A DNA stretch of 64,000 bases, taken from NCBI GenBank assembly GCA_030737835.1, contig CM060849.1, positions 2,356,001 to 2,420,000 on the forward strand, read 5' to 3'. Origin of the DNA: Acorus gramineus. Taxonomy: Eukaryota > Streptophyta > Magnoliopsida > Acorales > Acoraceae. Position 1 is the stretch's first letter. Each line of letters opens with the position of its first letter. Under the pieces are notes generated by a model that ran no database searches, had not been told where the DNA came from, and saw only the letters and a program-made list of their open reading frames with translations. Both the position numbers and the translations under genes were made by a program. Below are positions 32,346-44,891 of this stretch, one piece after another.

Positions 32346-32576
32346 TGTAGATATCCCAATTTTAACCGTCCGAAGAAATGAAAATACTTCAAGTAATACT
32401 TAGAAATGACCACATTTGAAAAATTAATAAAGAAAACATCTCTTTAAAAGGACCAACTCTGGTCACAAACACTTAGGAAAAATAAAGAACCAGAGATGGG
32501 GCAGCTAGTTGAAAGTAGCCGCCCCATAATGGGCGGCTAGTTTCTATTAGCCGCCCCTTAAACCACCTCCGCTGCT
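32346..32576 (+). repeat. R1 5' LTR, first part
   Basis: Collinear with 60326-60555. It contains two GGCGGCTAG/CTAGCCGCC-type hairpins (about 32499-32565). It is interrupted at the CTGCT duplication (32572-32576) by solo LTR M1. Confidence 0.9.
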
Positions 32577-34680
32577 TGTCACGCCCCAGGGCGGCCGTCC
32601 CCGAGACGTGGCAATAATAAAATATCAGCTATCAATACCTGAGGTCAATAAAGACTCCAACAACAACACACAAGGTGGCAAAGCAAGGATAATGATAACT
32701 GACTGAAAAGCGGAAGCATAATATATAAACAATGTCTGTAAACCAAAAACATTATTACAGACTCGAATACACAATCACTGTCCTGTGAGAGCCAAGTCTA
32801 GACCAATGAAAATACAACCTGTGCCACATGCACGATTTACAATACATAAAATGACTGTAGGACTGTTGACAGCCTCGCACTCGCCACCCGCCGGAAGAAC
32901 GCTCCACGCCCATAAGACCACGCCTCAGGAAATCTCCAGCTCTACGCCCAACACTACCCCTGAAAAGAAACAGTATGCGAGGGGTGAGCTACAAGCTCAG
33001 TGAGTGGCTGGAAACCAATCACCATACAACAGTTCAATACTAAAGCAATTTCCTTTCAAGGAAAACATGGGTAGAAACCCAATGGATAACAAGGTCACGC
33101 GGTGGCGCGACCAACCTCACCCTCACCCTCACTCCCGGAGGGAGGCTCTTGGGACTTTTGGGGAGTGACCATACTGTTGGTCGAGGAGACCCGGGATTAC
33201 TAGTCTACGCAACACTACTAGATCATCTACATCGAGATAACTGCCCAACGATGTCTTTGAACATCGATACGAGACCGGACCCAACAACTATGGGAACGGA
33301 CGAACAACGAATGGGTCACGAGGTGACGTGTCTTCACCTCATCCTCACCCTCACTCCCGGAGGGAGACTCTTGGGACTTTTGGAAGAGACCTAGACTGCT
33401 CTACACCCTTGGTCCACCGGTAGCCCTTTCCCCGGGTAGTCACTACCTGGTATACTCCCACGATCAGTACGCTTCCGAACGCCTCGGTGGTACCTACGGA
33501 TGGGAGCCCTCTGTCAGGACAGCTTTTCCAATGCCGGAAAGTTCCTACATCGGATCCAACGAAGGGGAGAACGATTCCACACTCGCAATATCATTCGTTA
33601 GCCCTCTCCCGGGTAGCCTCTACCTGGTACACTCCCACGATCAGTACGCCCCCGAACGCATCGGTGGTACCTACGGATGGGAGCCCTCTGTCAGGACAGC
33701 TACAACTCGGGCCTCTTCAACACGGACGACATTGGGAGTAAACATTCCATGTTCGCAAAGTGAACCCATGGAAAGCAACTACTCTCGATAATCACATATC
33801 GAAGAGAGCGAACACTATTGTACTCCCACACGGTTGCGTCGCTCGGACACAAGGGGTTGCCTCTGCTCTCACGCAGAAATAATCCCAAGGCACATAACCC
33901 AACAGGCGGTTCATATACACGCCTAGCACGGGTAGGCCTAGCCTAATGCCCCACTACCGGCTTAACAAAACCGATAAGGTAATGAATTCTACAGAATTCC
34001 AAACGAGTGCATCGCTCGGATGCACGGGGCGATTACATCGCTAGTGCTCTAACTAATAAGGTACAACCCGACAGCGGGTCATACCCACGCCTATTTCAGA
34101 TAGGCCTAATTAGTTTTAACATGCGCATATATTTTATAGGAGAATTTAATCTTAGTTATGTGCATGAACCATATGCACGATAACATATCAATTAATCATA
34201 GGGATACTCCCTAATCATAGATTTACATCATAATAAATCATACAGCATGCATACATGGTCATTAGTCACATAAGCACACAAGGCCTAACTTAAGCATGCG
34301 TTGGATATCACCAACTTAAAAGAAAGGGTCAAGCGCGATCTCGCGCACTAACAGGTGCATGCCAATATTCTAAACGAACCTGAGTCGAGTAGGAAATCGC
34401 ATCTACTTACTCAGTTCGTTCAGAGGGAGAGGGCGAGAGAGATCATCATCTCATAAAGCTGGTCATAGTTTTGCCCCATTAGCATGGGCGCAACAACTAC
34501 ACCACGCCCTCGAGTCTTATCGCAAGGGAATATTAGGCAGGTGCCCGTTATTAACCTAGACTTAATCATGCTGGATATTTCAATTAATATGGTGGGAGTA
34601 GTATTACAATACTACCTAAGGCATGTCATATTCTATACATCCATACACATTACCAAAAATACATGCCCATACTAGAGGGG
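32577..34680 (-). mobile_element. Solo LTR M1, right-hand part of the LTR (minus orientation)
   Basis: Starts TGTCACGCCCCAGGGCGGCC, the reversed 3' end. It includes reversed GGGTGA repeats (about 33115, 33340) and several copies of a CTACGGATGGGAGCCCTCTG module (33490-33700). Further parts are 37732-37891 and 48075-49383; the CTGCT duplication at 32572-32576 and 49384-49388 proves one insertion. Total LTR about 3.6 kb. Confidence 0.88.
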
Positions 34681-37600
34681 TGTTATATATGTGTCACTTT
34701 TTGGCCTGCTGGTAACCATTGGAGCATTTTGGCAGTTTTTGAGTTTTTTTCGTTTTTCGATCGGAACCGCAAAATTTTGGACTGTTAGCTATCGTCCTGT
34801 GTTTGAGGACTCCGATTGAAAATCTAACTGCATATTATGTGTCCTGGTGCCATTTTAAGCCACTCACAAAAATTTCATCGAATTCCGGTACGTTTCAGAA
34901 TTTCATAGTTCTAGGGCGTATCCGGGTTTTGACCGATCGAGAAGTCATTGGGAGAGTTGACTCGGTCAAAGTGGGCCCATGACTTGGTCAACCCTTTTTT
35001 TTTTGTGTGGATGGGTTGACCTAAGTCAAATCCCACTTAAACCTAATTAATCAAGCCTTAACCCTAGTTAACCCTAATTAAGTTGAGTTGACTTATTTAA
35101 GTGAGTAGCAAAAGTTGCCCTACACTATTCATCATCTTCTCAAAATAGATTTCTCTCTCCCCCTCTCTCTTTTTCTTAGATTTGAGCCACCTAGGGTGCT
35201 TGAACCTTAAAACTCAAAGCATAGAAAGGTTAGATCCGGTCCCGATCTATCTACCGGTAGTTTCGGATTCGAGTTCCGACAAGTTTGGCCCCCTCTAACC
35301 CCCTCTATTCTCCCCTGTTTTCAGCCCCATTTGAGGTAGGAAGAGGTCTTGGTGGTGGAGATCCGTTGGGAGGCGTTTCGGTGCACGAAGATCCTCCGGA
35401 TCCCTTCCTTTCCTCTCCTTCATTTGGGTAAGCTTTCTTTCCCTCTTTTTCATGTTTAGATGCATGTTAGGAGGGTGTGGTTGAGTGTGGAGGGCGGCTG
35501 GTGGCTGTCGGTGGTGGTTGGGGGCGGCCGGAGGCCATTGGTGGCCGGTGGGTGGTGGTGGAGGTGCTCGGGCAGGGTGGGTAGCTGTTCCGGGCAGGTT
35601 GGCAGCACAGGCAGCAGCACGCGCAGCAGGCGGAGAAGCTGGCAGGGCGCGCGCTTGCGTGCGCGCGGGCGTGCGCTCGGGTGGAGCTGGAGGGCGTGCT
35701 GGGCGTGGGTGTGCTGGGCACTGGTCGTGGGCGATGGGGCGCTGCGTGCAGGGCACCGTGCGGGGGCGTGCGCGCAGAGCGCTGCGCAGAGGCGCAGGCG
35801 CGCTGTGCGTGCGCGGCGAGTCGGTGGAGTGCTGGGCAAGCCGGTGGTGCGCGCGGGGTGCGCGCGGAGCGAGGCGAGGGCAACGGAGGTGCGCGCGGGG
35901 CGAGGCGCTGGGCGCGCGGGGCGTGCGGTGTGCGTGCGGGCCAGCGTGGGGCGTGTGGTGTGCGCGCGTGGTGCACCCGGGGAGCTCGGCGGCGTGTCCT
36001 GGCGTGCGGGCAGGGGCTCGGCAGGGGCTCGGCAGGGCGCCTGGGTGCGCGGGCTGAGGCGCGACGGTGCATCTGGGGGCGGGTGGTCGTGCGGGTGGTT
36101 GCCGGGGGTGCGGGAGTGAGTCGGGGTGCTCGGGCTAACGTGCGTACGGGCCGTATGTACGTTTGCCCGAGTGTTGGGTATTTATTTGTGTATTTTTGAG
36201 TATTTTGTGGTGTTTGTGTATTTTACTCACCGTGTTGATTACCCTGTCTTGCAGATCTTGACGGACGGTCGCGCGACGACCCGGTTATCAGTGAGTGGGA
36301 CAACCCAACCCAGTTGGGAGGCGCTACATGCACTTGGGCGTGTACCGTCCTCCCCTGGGGCACATAGTTAATATTAACTTGATATATGTAATCCATGCAA
36401 GCATGATTAGTGTGTAGAATGCATGCCACCCTAGACTTGTATGTTAGGGACTTGCACCCTTAGGATATGTATAAGAGCCGTGCATTCTGTCACCTTGTTA
36501 TCATGCTAGGAAAGCCTCGACCTATGCATGCGTCCTATTAGTTTGATTTATTAAATTAAATGCAAACTTAAGATATTTTTAGCATGCCTTGGGGAATATT
36601 AAGGGGGCCTTGCGAGGTCAACATTGAGACCCGGGCTAGGGTACTCCGTGTTCCTTGTTTGGTTGGCGGGATGTCCTATATCGGGACCTCAGGTTGCCCT
36701 CCCAAGGTTTCTTTTCCTCATTATTATCTTATGTTTTCCCCGCATCTTGGTTATGCGCGCTGGTGGAATTCTGAAGAATTCAAGACATTAGAGTTGTAGA
36801 GATGTGTTGTCTGCGGATCCAAGTGGATCATATGCGATGGATAGGCTGTTCTGTTCCCTTCGTTGGATCCGTGTAGAGACTACCTCAGCGTTAGAAAGGT
36901 CATCCCGTGCAGGGGCTCCCATCAGTAGGCACCTCCTGATTTGGTAGACGGACTGTGCTGAATGTGGGAGTGGCCAAACGGCCTACGGAGTGGGGAGAGA
37001 CTATCGGTGGACCAAGGGTGACCAACAGCCTAGTCAGTCCCAAGAGCCTATGTCACCTATTGAGGGGTGAGGGTGAGGGTGTGGCGACCCACTGGATTGT
37101 GTGAGGATGATTATCAGCCTACTAAGTCCCAACATCCTTTGTCACCTATTGAGGGGTGAGGGTGAGGGTGAGGGTATGGTGGTTCGGCGATGTAACGAAC
37201 CCCTGGATTTGTGTTGTTTATGCCATTTTGAGGCTAGTGACTTGATTAAATGTGGTTAATATAAACTGTGATGCATGGGTTGTGCTATTCACTGAGCGTG
37301 TGGCTCACCCCTCGCATAATTATTTTCTCCAGTGATTACCGAGGCGGACTTGAAGGAGGAGCTTCCCGAGCGACTACACCAGTAGCGGAGTAGCACCACG
37401 TCCCTCGAGTTTTGAGGCCATCAGCATCCTTCTCTTTGTTGTATGTATATATTTCTGTGCTTGGGCACCCAGTTTGGATTATATGGATGTATGTGTATAT
37501 ATATTGGCTCTCACAGGACATATGATTATGTATCGAGTCTGTAAAGTGTTGTTGATTTACAGATTCAGTCTTTTGCTTCCGCTTTTCTGTGTATACATCA

Positions 37601-37731
37601 TGTCAGCCTTTTTGTTGTCTGTGTTGTCTTTTTAGCTGTTGTTTATGGTATATTATTGATCCCCTGTATTGACTGCTGATATCATGTATACCCTTGCCGC
37701 GTCCCGGGGACGGCCGCCCTGGGGCGTGACA
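34681..37731 (+). mobile_element. Solo LTR P1 inserted in M1 (plus orientation)
   Basis: 3,051 bp, TGTTATATATGTGTCAC to GGGGCGTGACA, with all modules: CpG-rich block (about 35430-36254), two GGGTGA repeats (37068, 37157), and the hairpin near 37540. The flanks (AGGGG and GGGCG) are not a clean target duplication. Confidence 0.88.
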
Positions 37732-37891
37732 GGGCGCATGCAACACAATCATTCATACATGAATACAATACATGTATATAAGCCTAGCATGCAAGATATC
37801 TACATATTATAACTTAAGCATGGCCATACTACTTATCTACACAAGTAGTATAGCTAGGGGGCCCCATCGATGCGCGACGCGCGACTACGCG
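37732..37891 (-). mobile_element. Solo LTR M1, middle part
   Basis: 160 bp continuing M1 after P1, ending with GACTACGCG at the M2 insertion point. ACGCG (37887-37891) is the M2 target duplication. Confidence 0.8.
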
Positions 37892-40822
37892 TGTCACGCC
37901 CCAGGGCGGCCGTCCCAAGACGTGGCAATAATAAATATCAGCTATCAATACTTGAGGTCAATAAGGACACCAACAACAATACACAAGGCAGCAAAGCAAG
38001 GTAAAGATAACTGACTGAAAAGCGGAAGCATAATATATAACAATGTCTGTAAATCAAAAACATTATTACAGACCCGAATACACAATCAATGTCCTGTGGA
38101 AGCCAAGTCTAGACCAAAGAAAATACAACCTGTGCCACATGCACGATTTACAAAGCATAAAAGACTCTAGGAATGCTGACAGCCTCGCACTCGCCACCCG
38201 CCGGAAGAACGCTCCACTCCCATAAGACCACGCCACAGGAAAGCTCCAGCTCCACGCCCAACACTGCCCCTGAAAAGAAACAGTATGCGAGGGGTGAGCT
38301 ACAAGCTCAGTGAGTGGCTGGAAACCAATCACCATCTACAGATCAATACATAAATCAGTTCCCTTTTTCAAGGAAAAACATGGGTAGAAACCCAATGATC
38401 ACTGGGTCACGCGGTGGCGCGACCAACCTCACCCCCACCCTCACTCCCGAAAGGAGTCTCTTGGGACTTATGGGGAGAGACCATACCGTCGGTCGAAGAG
38501 ACCCGGATTTACTGGTCTAGGGACCATGCCGTCGGTCAAAGAGACCCGGACTTACTGGTCTACTCAACACTACTGGATCATCTACATCTAGATAATTGCC
38601 CATCGATGTCCTTCAACATCCATCACAAGACCGGACCCAACATCTATGGGAACGGTCGAACAACGAATGGGTCACGATGGACGCGTCTTCGCCTCATCCA
38701 CACCCTCACTCCTGGAAGGAGACATCTTGGGACTTTGGGAGAGACTTAGACTGCTCTACACCCCTGGTCCACCGGTAGCCTCTCCCTGGCCTGTAAAGTC
38801 GGGGAGTTCCTACATCGGATCCAACGAAGGGGAGAGCGATTCCACGCTCACGACATCATTCGTTAACCCTCTTTCGGGTAGCCTCTACCTGGCCACACAC
38901 TCAGTGAATGGCACCAACTATGCATCACAAATCATATGAACCTCAAATCAATCATAGCCTCTAAGTGGCAATGACTACACAATCCAATGGGTCGCTATAT
39001 CGCCGACCCACCACACCCTCACCCTCACAGGGTAACATGGGCTTTTGGGACTGACTAGGCTGTTAATCACCCTTGGTCCACCGATAGTCTCTCCTCCACT
39101 CCGTAGGCCGCCTGGTCTACTCCCACAATTCAGCACAGTCCGAACCCAAATCAGGAGGTGCCTACTGATGGGAGCCCTCTGTCAGGAAGGCCTGTCTAAC
39201 GCTGGGGCAGTCTCTATACGGATCCAACGAAGGGAACAGAAACAGCCTACCCACACGGATACGATCCACTTGGATCCGCGGTATTCCTTAACTGAAAAAA
39301 AAGAAACCTTGGGAGGGCACCATGAGGTCCCGATATAGGATATCCCGACAACCAAACAAGGAACACGGAGTACCCTAGCCCGGGTCTCAACGCTGACTTC
39401 GCAAGGCCCCTTAATCTAGAGAAGGGAGACTCTACTAATGTCATGAATTCTTCAGAATTCCTCCAGGGCGCATAACTAAGATGCGGGGAAGCATATATTA
39501 TAACAACAAGGTTATAATATTCCCTAAGGCATGCTAATAGCAATATAATCATCCAATCCCATCTTGATTTAACAAATTAAACTAAATGGGAACATGCATA
39601 GGTTCAGGCTTTCAAAACAAGGGGCAAGGTGCCTAAACATGCATAGGCCGCTATTCATGTTATAAGGGTGCGTATCCCTAGCATACAAAGTCTAAGGTGG
39701 CATGCATAGCATCATATTGATCATATAAGGGTGCATGCATAGCTTCTACATATAATAGCTAGGGGACCCCATCGATGCGCGACGCGCGTCTACGCGGGTC
39801 GAGCGCATCCCTAGAGAGAGGGGGGGGGGGATTGGAATCAAACCACTCACCTTACGACCCGGGACCTCGCGCATCCCATCCGACGAGATCTGCAAGGTAG
39901 GGGCATCCAACTGGTGAGAAACAACACAATTTATACATAGAAATGATTAGAAATACCCAAAACTCGGATAAGCATGCATACGGGCTCGCACGCATGCGAG
40001 CACGCGCGTACGCACGCGAGTCTGAGTTCCCCGACACCTACCCGAACCCCCGGGCAGCCACACGCATGGCACCCCGCACGCGCACACACGAATGCGCACG
40101 CACGCACATACCCCGGCACCATCGGCGCACTACCGCGCGCCTGCCTGCACCCCCAGACGCGCTGCCGCACGCACGCGCACGCTCGCGCGCACTGCGCCCC
40201 CCGCACAGCTCCCCGCGCACGCCCCAGCACGTGCACGCATGCGCACGCACGCACGCGCGCGCACTGGTCCCCACCTCCGCGCCTAGGCGCCCTGCCCCGC
40301 GCCCAGGCGCCCTGCCCACGCGCGTGCACGCACTCCCACGCGCACCCCCGCTCGCGCCTGCACCCGCGCGTGACTGCGCGCCCGACTGCGCCCGCCTGCG
40401 CGCGCACGCGCGCAGACCGCGCCCAGCGCGCGCCCAAGCCATCCTAACCCCTTTTTCACCCATCCCAACCCCTCACACACACCCTAACCCAACTACCTAG
40501 CATGCATGACCTCCCAACCAACCCCTTAAGCCAAGAAAACCAAGAAAGAAGGGGAGGAGCTCACCTTGGAAGGGGAACGAAAGGGGGAGGTTCGGGGGCC
40601 CTTCGCGCACCGAAACGCCGCCACCGGGACCACCACCACCACCACCACCTCTCCTCGGCCTCCTCAGCCCTCCATGGCAGCAAAACAGGGGGGGGGGGGG
40701 AACATGCAAAGGGAGCTTGAGAGAGAGGGGAAACAACAACATCAACAACACTCCCACACAATCCACTTGCACTTGCACCTCCACCTTCACCCTCTCTTTG
40801 GGGACTTTTAGCAAACACCAAG
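37892..40822 (-). mobile_element. Solo LTR M2, main part (minus orientation), inserted in M1
   Basis: Starts TGTCACGCCCCAGGGCGG. Two different LTR module sets are joined near 38890, so the LTR looks mosaic. The CpG-rich block is at about 39960-40440, followed by the reversed leader with a (CCA)n stretch at 40630. It continues at 47506-48074. Target duplication ACGCG at 37887-37891 and 48075-48079. Confidence 0.87.
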
Positions 40823-41691
40823 TGTCACGCCCCAGGGTGGCCGTCCCCGGGACGCGGCAAGTGTATATAAAATATCAGAATCTACACAGGAGGTCAATAA
40901 TATATCATACACAAACAACCAGAATGACACACAGACAACAAAGGGGCTGACATGATATATACACCAAATGCGGAAGCAAAAGACTGAATCTGTAAATAAA
41001 CATTCTACAGACTCGATACTCAATCATCTGTCCTGTGAGAGCCAATATACACCAATACGACTGAACACATACAGACGCGTGCCAAGCACGATAACACAAT
41101 ACAAACAGTCAAGAAGGGATGCTGATAACCTCTGGCACTCGCGGAACGTAGCGCTGCTCCGCTACTGAAGGAATCCCTCGGAAAGCTCCAACTGCTGCTC
41201 CGGCTCCAGCTCAGGCTCAGTGACCACTGGGGAAAAACATATGCGAGGGGTGAGCCACACGCTCAGTGAACAGCACAACCCATGCATCACAGACAATATT
41301 TACCGCAATTCCATTATTTATCCATCCTCTAAGTGACATAACGACATAATCCAGCGGTTCGTACCTCGCCGAACCACCACACCCTCACCCTCACCCATCA
41401 ATGGGTGACATAGGCTATTGGGACTCATAATCATCCATTCACAAATCCAGTAGGTCGCTCATCGCCAACCCACTACACCCTTACCCTCACCCTACCACGG
41501 GTGACATAGGATTTTGGGACTGACTAGGCTGTTGGTCACCCTTGGTCCACCGATAGTCTCTCCTCCACTCCGTAGGCCGCTGGGCTATCACCCCCACAAC
41601 TTCAGCACAGTCCGTCACAAATATCGGGAGGCGCCTAGTGATGGGAGCCCTTAGAAGGGACGGCCTTTCTAACGCTAGGGTAGCCTCTACC
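40823..41691 (-). mobile_element. Solo LTR M3, first part (minus orientation), inserted in M2
   Basis: TGTCACGCCCCAGGG start. Target duplication CCAAG at 40818-40822 and 47506-47510. Interrupted by M4; continues at 44892-47505. Confidence 0.88.
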
Positions 41692-44600
41692 TATCACGCC
41701 CCAGGGCGGCCGTCCCCGGGACGCGGCAAGTGTATATAAAATATCAGAATCTACACAGGAGGTCAATAATATATCATACGCAAACAACTAGAATGACACA
41801 CATGCAACAAAAGGGCTGACATGATATATACACCAAATGCGGAAGCAAAAGACTGAATCTGTGAATAAACATTCTATAGACTCGATACTCAATCATCTGT
41901 CCTGTGAGAGCCAATATACACAAATACAACTGAACATATACAAACACGTGCCAAGCACGGAAATCAAATACATACAGTCAAGAAGGGATGCTGATAACCT
42001 CTGGCACTCGCGGAACGTGGCGCTGCTCCGCTACTGAAGGAATCCCTCGGAAAGCTCCAACTCCTGCTCCGGCTCTAGCTCAGGCTCAGTGACCACTGGG
42101 GAAAAACATATGTGAGGGGTGAGCCACACGCTCAGTGAACAGCACAACCCATGCATCATAGACAATATTTACCACAAATCCATTATTTATCCAGCCTCTA
42201 AGACATAACAACATAATCCAGTGGTTCGTACTTCGCCGAACCACCACACCCTCACCCTCACCCATCCATGGGTGACATAGGCTATTGGGACTGATAATCA
42301 TCCATTCACAAATCCAGTAGGTCGCTCATCGCCAACCCACTACACCCTCACCCTCACCCTCGCCCTACCACGGGTGACATAGGATCTTGGGACTGACTAG
42401 GCTGTTGGTCACCCTTGGTCCACCGATAGTCTCTCCTCCACTCCATAGGCCGCTTGGTTTTCACCCACAACTTCGGCCCAGTCCGTAACCAAATCAGGAG
42501 GCGCTACTGATGGGAACCCTTGGAAGGGACGACCTTTCTAACGCTGGGGTAGTCTCTACCGGATCCAACGAGGGGGATAGAACAGCCTATCCATACGCAT
42601 ATGATCCACTCGGATCCGCCGACAACACATCTCTACAACTCAAATGTCATGAACTCTTCAGAGTTCCTCCAAGGCGCATAACCACGATGCGGGGAAATAA
42701 GTACAATAAAAGCAAGGTTGTAATATCATTGGGGGAAAGAACTCGGGAGGGCGGCGTGAGTTCCCGTTATAGGATACCCCGACAACCAAACAAGGAACAC
42801 GGAGTACCCTAACCCGGGTCTCACCGCTGTCCTCGCAAGGCCCCTCCCCTATAATATTCACTAACATGCTAATAATCATTCCAATCATGCAACATTACTT
42901 ATAATATTATTGGGACTAGAAACCTTGGGAGGGCAGCATGAGGTCCCGATACAGGACATCCCGACAATCAAACAAGGAACACGGAGTACCCTAACACGGG
43001 TCTCAATGTTGACCTCGCAAGGCTCCTCCCTATAATATTATCTAAGGCATGCGATTTAACATACACTAGCATTTAATTTAATAAATAAACTAGTAGGACG
43101 CATGCATAGGCCGAGGTTTCCTATCATGAAAACAGGGGGGCATGGTGCATGGCTCTTACACCTATCCTAAGGGTGCAAGTCCCTAACATAAAAGCCTAGG
43201 GTAGCATGCATTCTGTATTTAAAATCATGCTCACATGCAATACATATTACTACAGGTTAATATAATCCACGGTGCCCCAGGAGAGGTCGGTATACGCCAA
43301 AATGCGTATGTCCCCTCTCTACTGGGTTGGATTGTCCCACTCACCAGAACTCGGGTCGACGCGCGACCGTCCGTCGAGATCTGCAAGACAGGGTATTACT
43401 TGGTAAGTATAAATCCACAATTATTATTAAATACACAAATAAATACCCCAAAACCCCAAATCAAACACCCAACACCCCCGGCAACCACCCGCACGGCCAC
43501 CCGACCGCCCGGGTGCAACGCCGCGCTTCAGCCCGCGCACCCCGCACGCACCCCGCGCGCACCTCCGCCACCTCGCCGCGCCTCGCGCGCACCTCTGCCG
43601 CCTCGCCGCGCCTCGCGCGCACCACCGCCGCCTCGCGCGCACCATGGCCGCCTCACCGCGCCCCGCGCACACCACACTGCCTCGCCGTGCCATCTCGCGC
43701 GCACTGCCCTCGGCCACCACCTCGCGCATGCACCACCACTGCCTCAACCAGCACCTCGCGCACGCACCACCCCTGCCCGCACGCCTAGCACCCGCGCGAC
43801 CAGCTCCTCCCGCCCAGACCAGCGCGACCAGCACCTCGCGCGTAGCTCGCCATCAGCTCCTCGCGCACAGCTCCCCGCGCTTGCACGCCTAACTGGCCTC
43901 CAGCTCTTCCCCGAGCGCATGCCCGCGCGCACGCTCGCGCCCGCCCCCAGCACGCACTCCGCGCGCATCGACCACTCACCCATCTCCCCGCACCAGCCGC
44001 TCGACCAGACCCGCGCACAGCTGCCCGACCAGCTCCTCGCACCAGACCCGCGCATACCCGCGCGCACGCCGCGAGTACGCACGCTCGCACACGCACGCGC
44101 GCATGCCCGCGCGCGCCCAGCCTGCGCGCTGCCTGGGCCGCTGCCGCTGCTGCCTGCTGCCCGGAACAGAGCCTGCCAGCCCGAGCTCCTCCACCACCAC
44201 CCAAAGGCCTCCGACGGCCTCCGACCGCCGCCTACCACCACCCAACCCCAAATCCATCCCCCTAGCATACATCTATGCAAGGAAAGAGAAGAAAAAGACC
44301 TTACCAAGGGGAGGAAGCGAAGTCCGGTTGCTCTCCGCGCACCGAAACCTTTCTCAAAGGCTCTCCTACGCCCCGATCTATCACGGCCCTCGAAACGGCC
44401 CGAAACAGAGGAGAGAGAGGGGAGGTCGGAGAGGCTAGGATCGCCGGAATCGGGATTTGAAACCACCGGGGTGTAGATCGGGACCCGATCTACACTTCCT
44501 AGGTTTTGGGTTTTAAGCTTTGAGGGCTCTAGGGGGCTCAAAAGTGAGAAAAATGGAGAAGAGGAGAGAGGGGAAGGGTTGGTAGGGATGATGAATAGTA

Positions 44601-44891
44601 ACTCGAAAATTAGATCCCACATATATATAGTGTGCGACTTAAAAACCCAGATACGCCCCGGAACTGTGAAATTTTGAAAACGTTGCCGGAATTCGATGAA
44701 ATTTTCGTGAGAGGCCTAAAATGGCACCAGGACACCAAATATGCAGTTAGATTTCCAATCGGAGTCCTCTAACTCAGGACGATAGCTAACAGTCCAAAAA
44801 TTAGCGGTTCCGATCGAAAACCGAAAAATTAGAAAAACTGCCAGAACGCTCTAATGGTTACCAACAGGTTAAAAGTGACACATATATAACA
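41692..44891 (-). mobile_element. LTR M4 inside M3 (minus orientation)
   Basis: About 3,200 bp. It reads TATCACGCCCCAGGG at one end and GACACATATATAACA at the other. All modules are present, including a CpG-rich block at 43490-44170. The first 300 bases closely match the start of M3, so the two are near relatives. The flanks (CTACC and CCAAC) do not match, and a few bases of M3 seem lost at the junction. Confidence 0.85.

Noticed and set aside
43235-44476. 413-codon ORF, the longest uninterrupted one outside pol
   Set aside because: It runs through the CpG-rich block of LTR M4 in reverse. It has no domain, and the same region is open in other frames.
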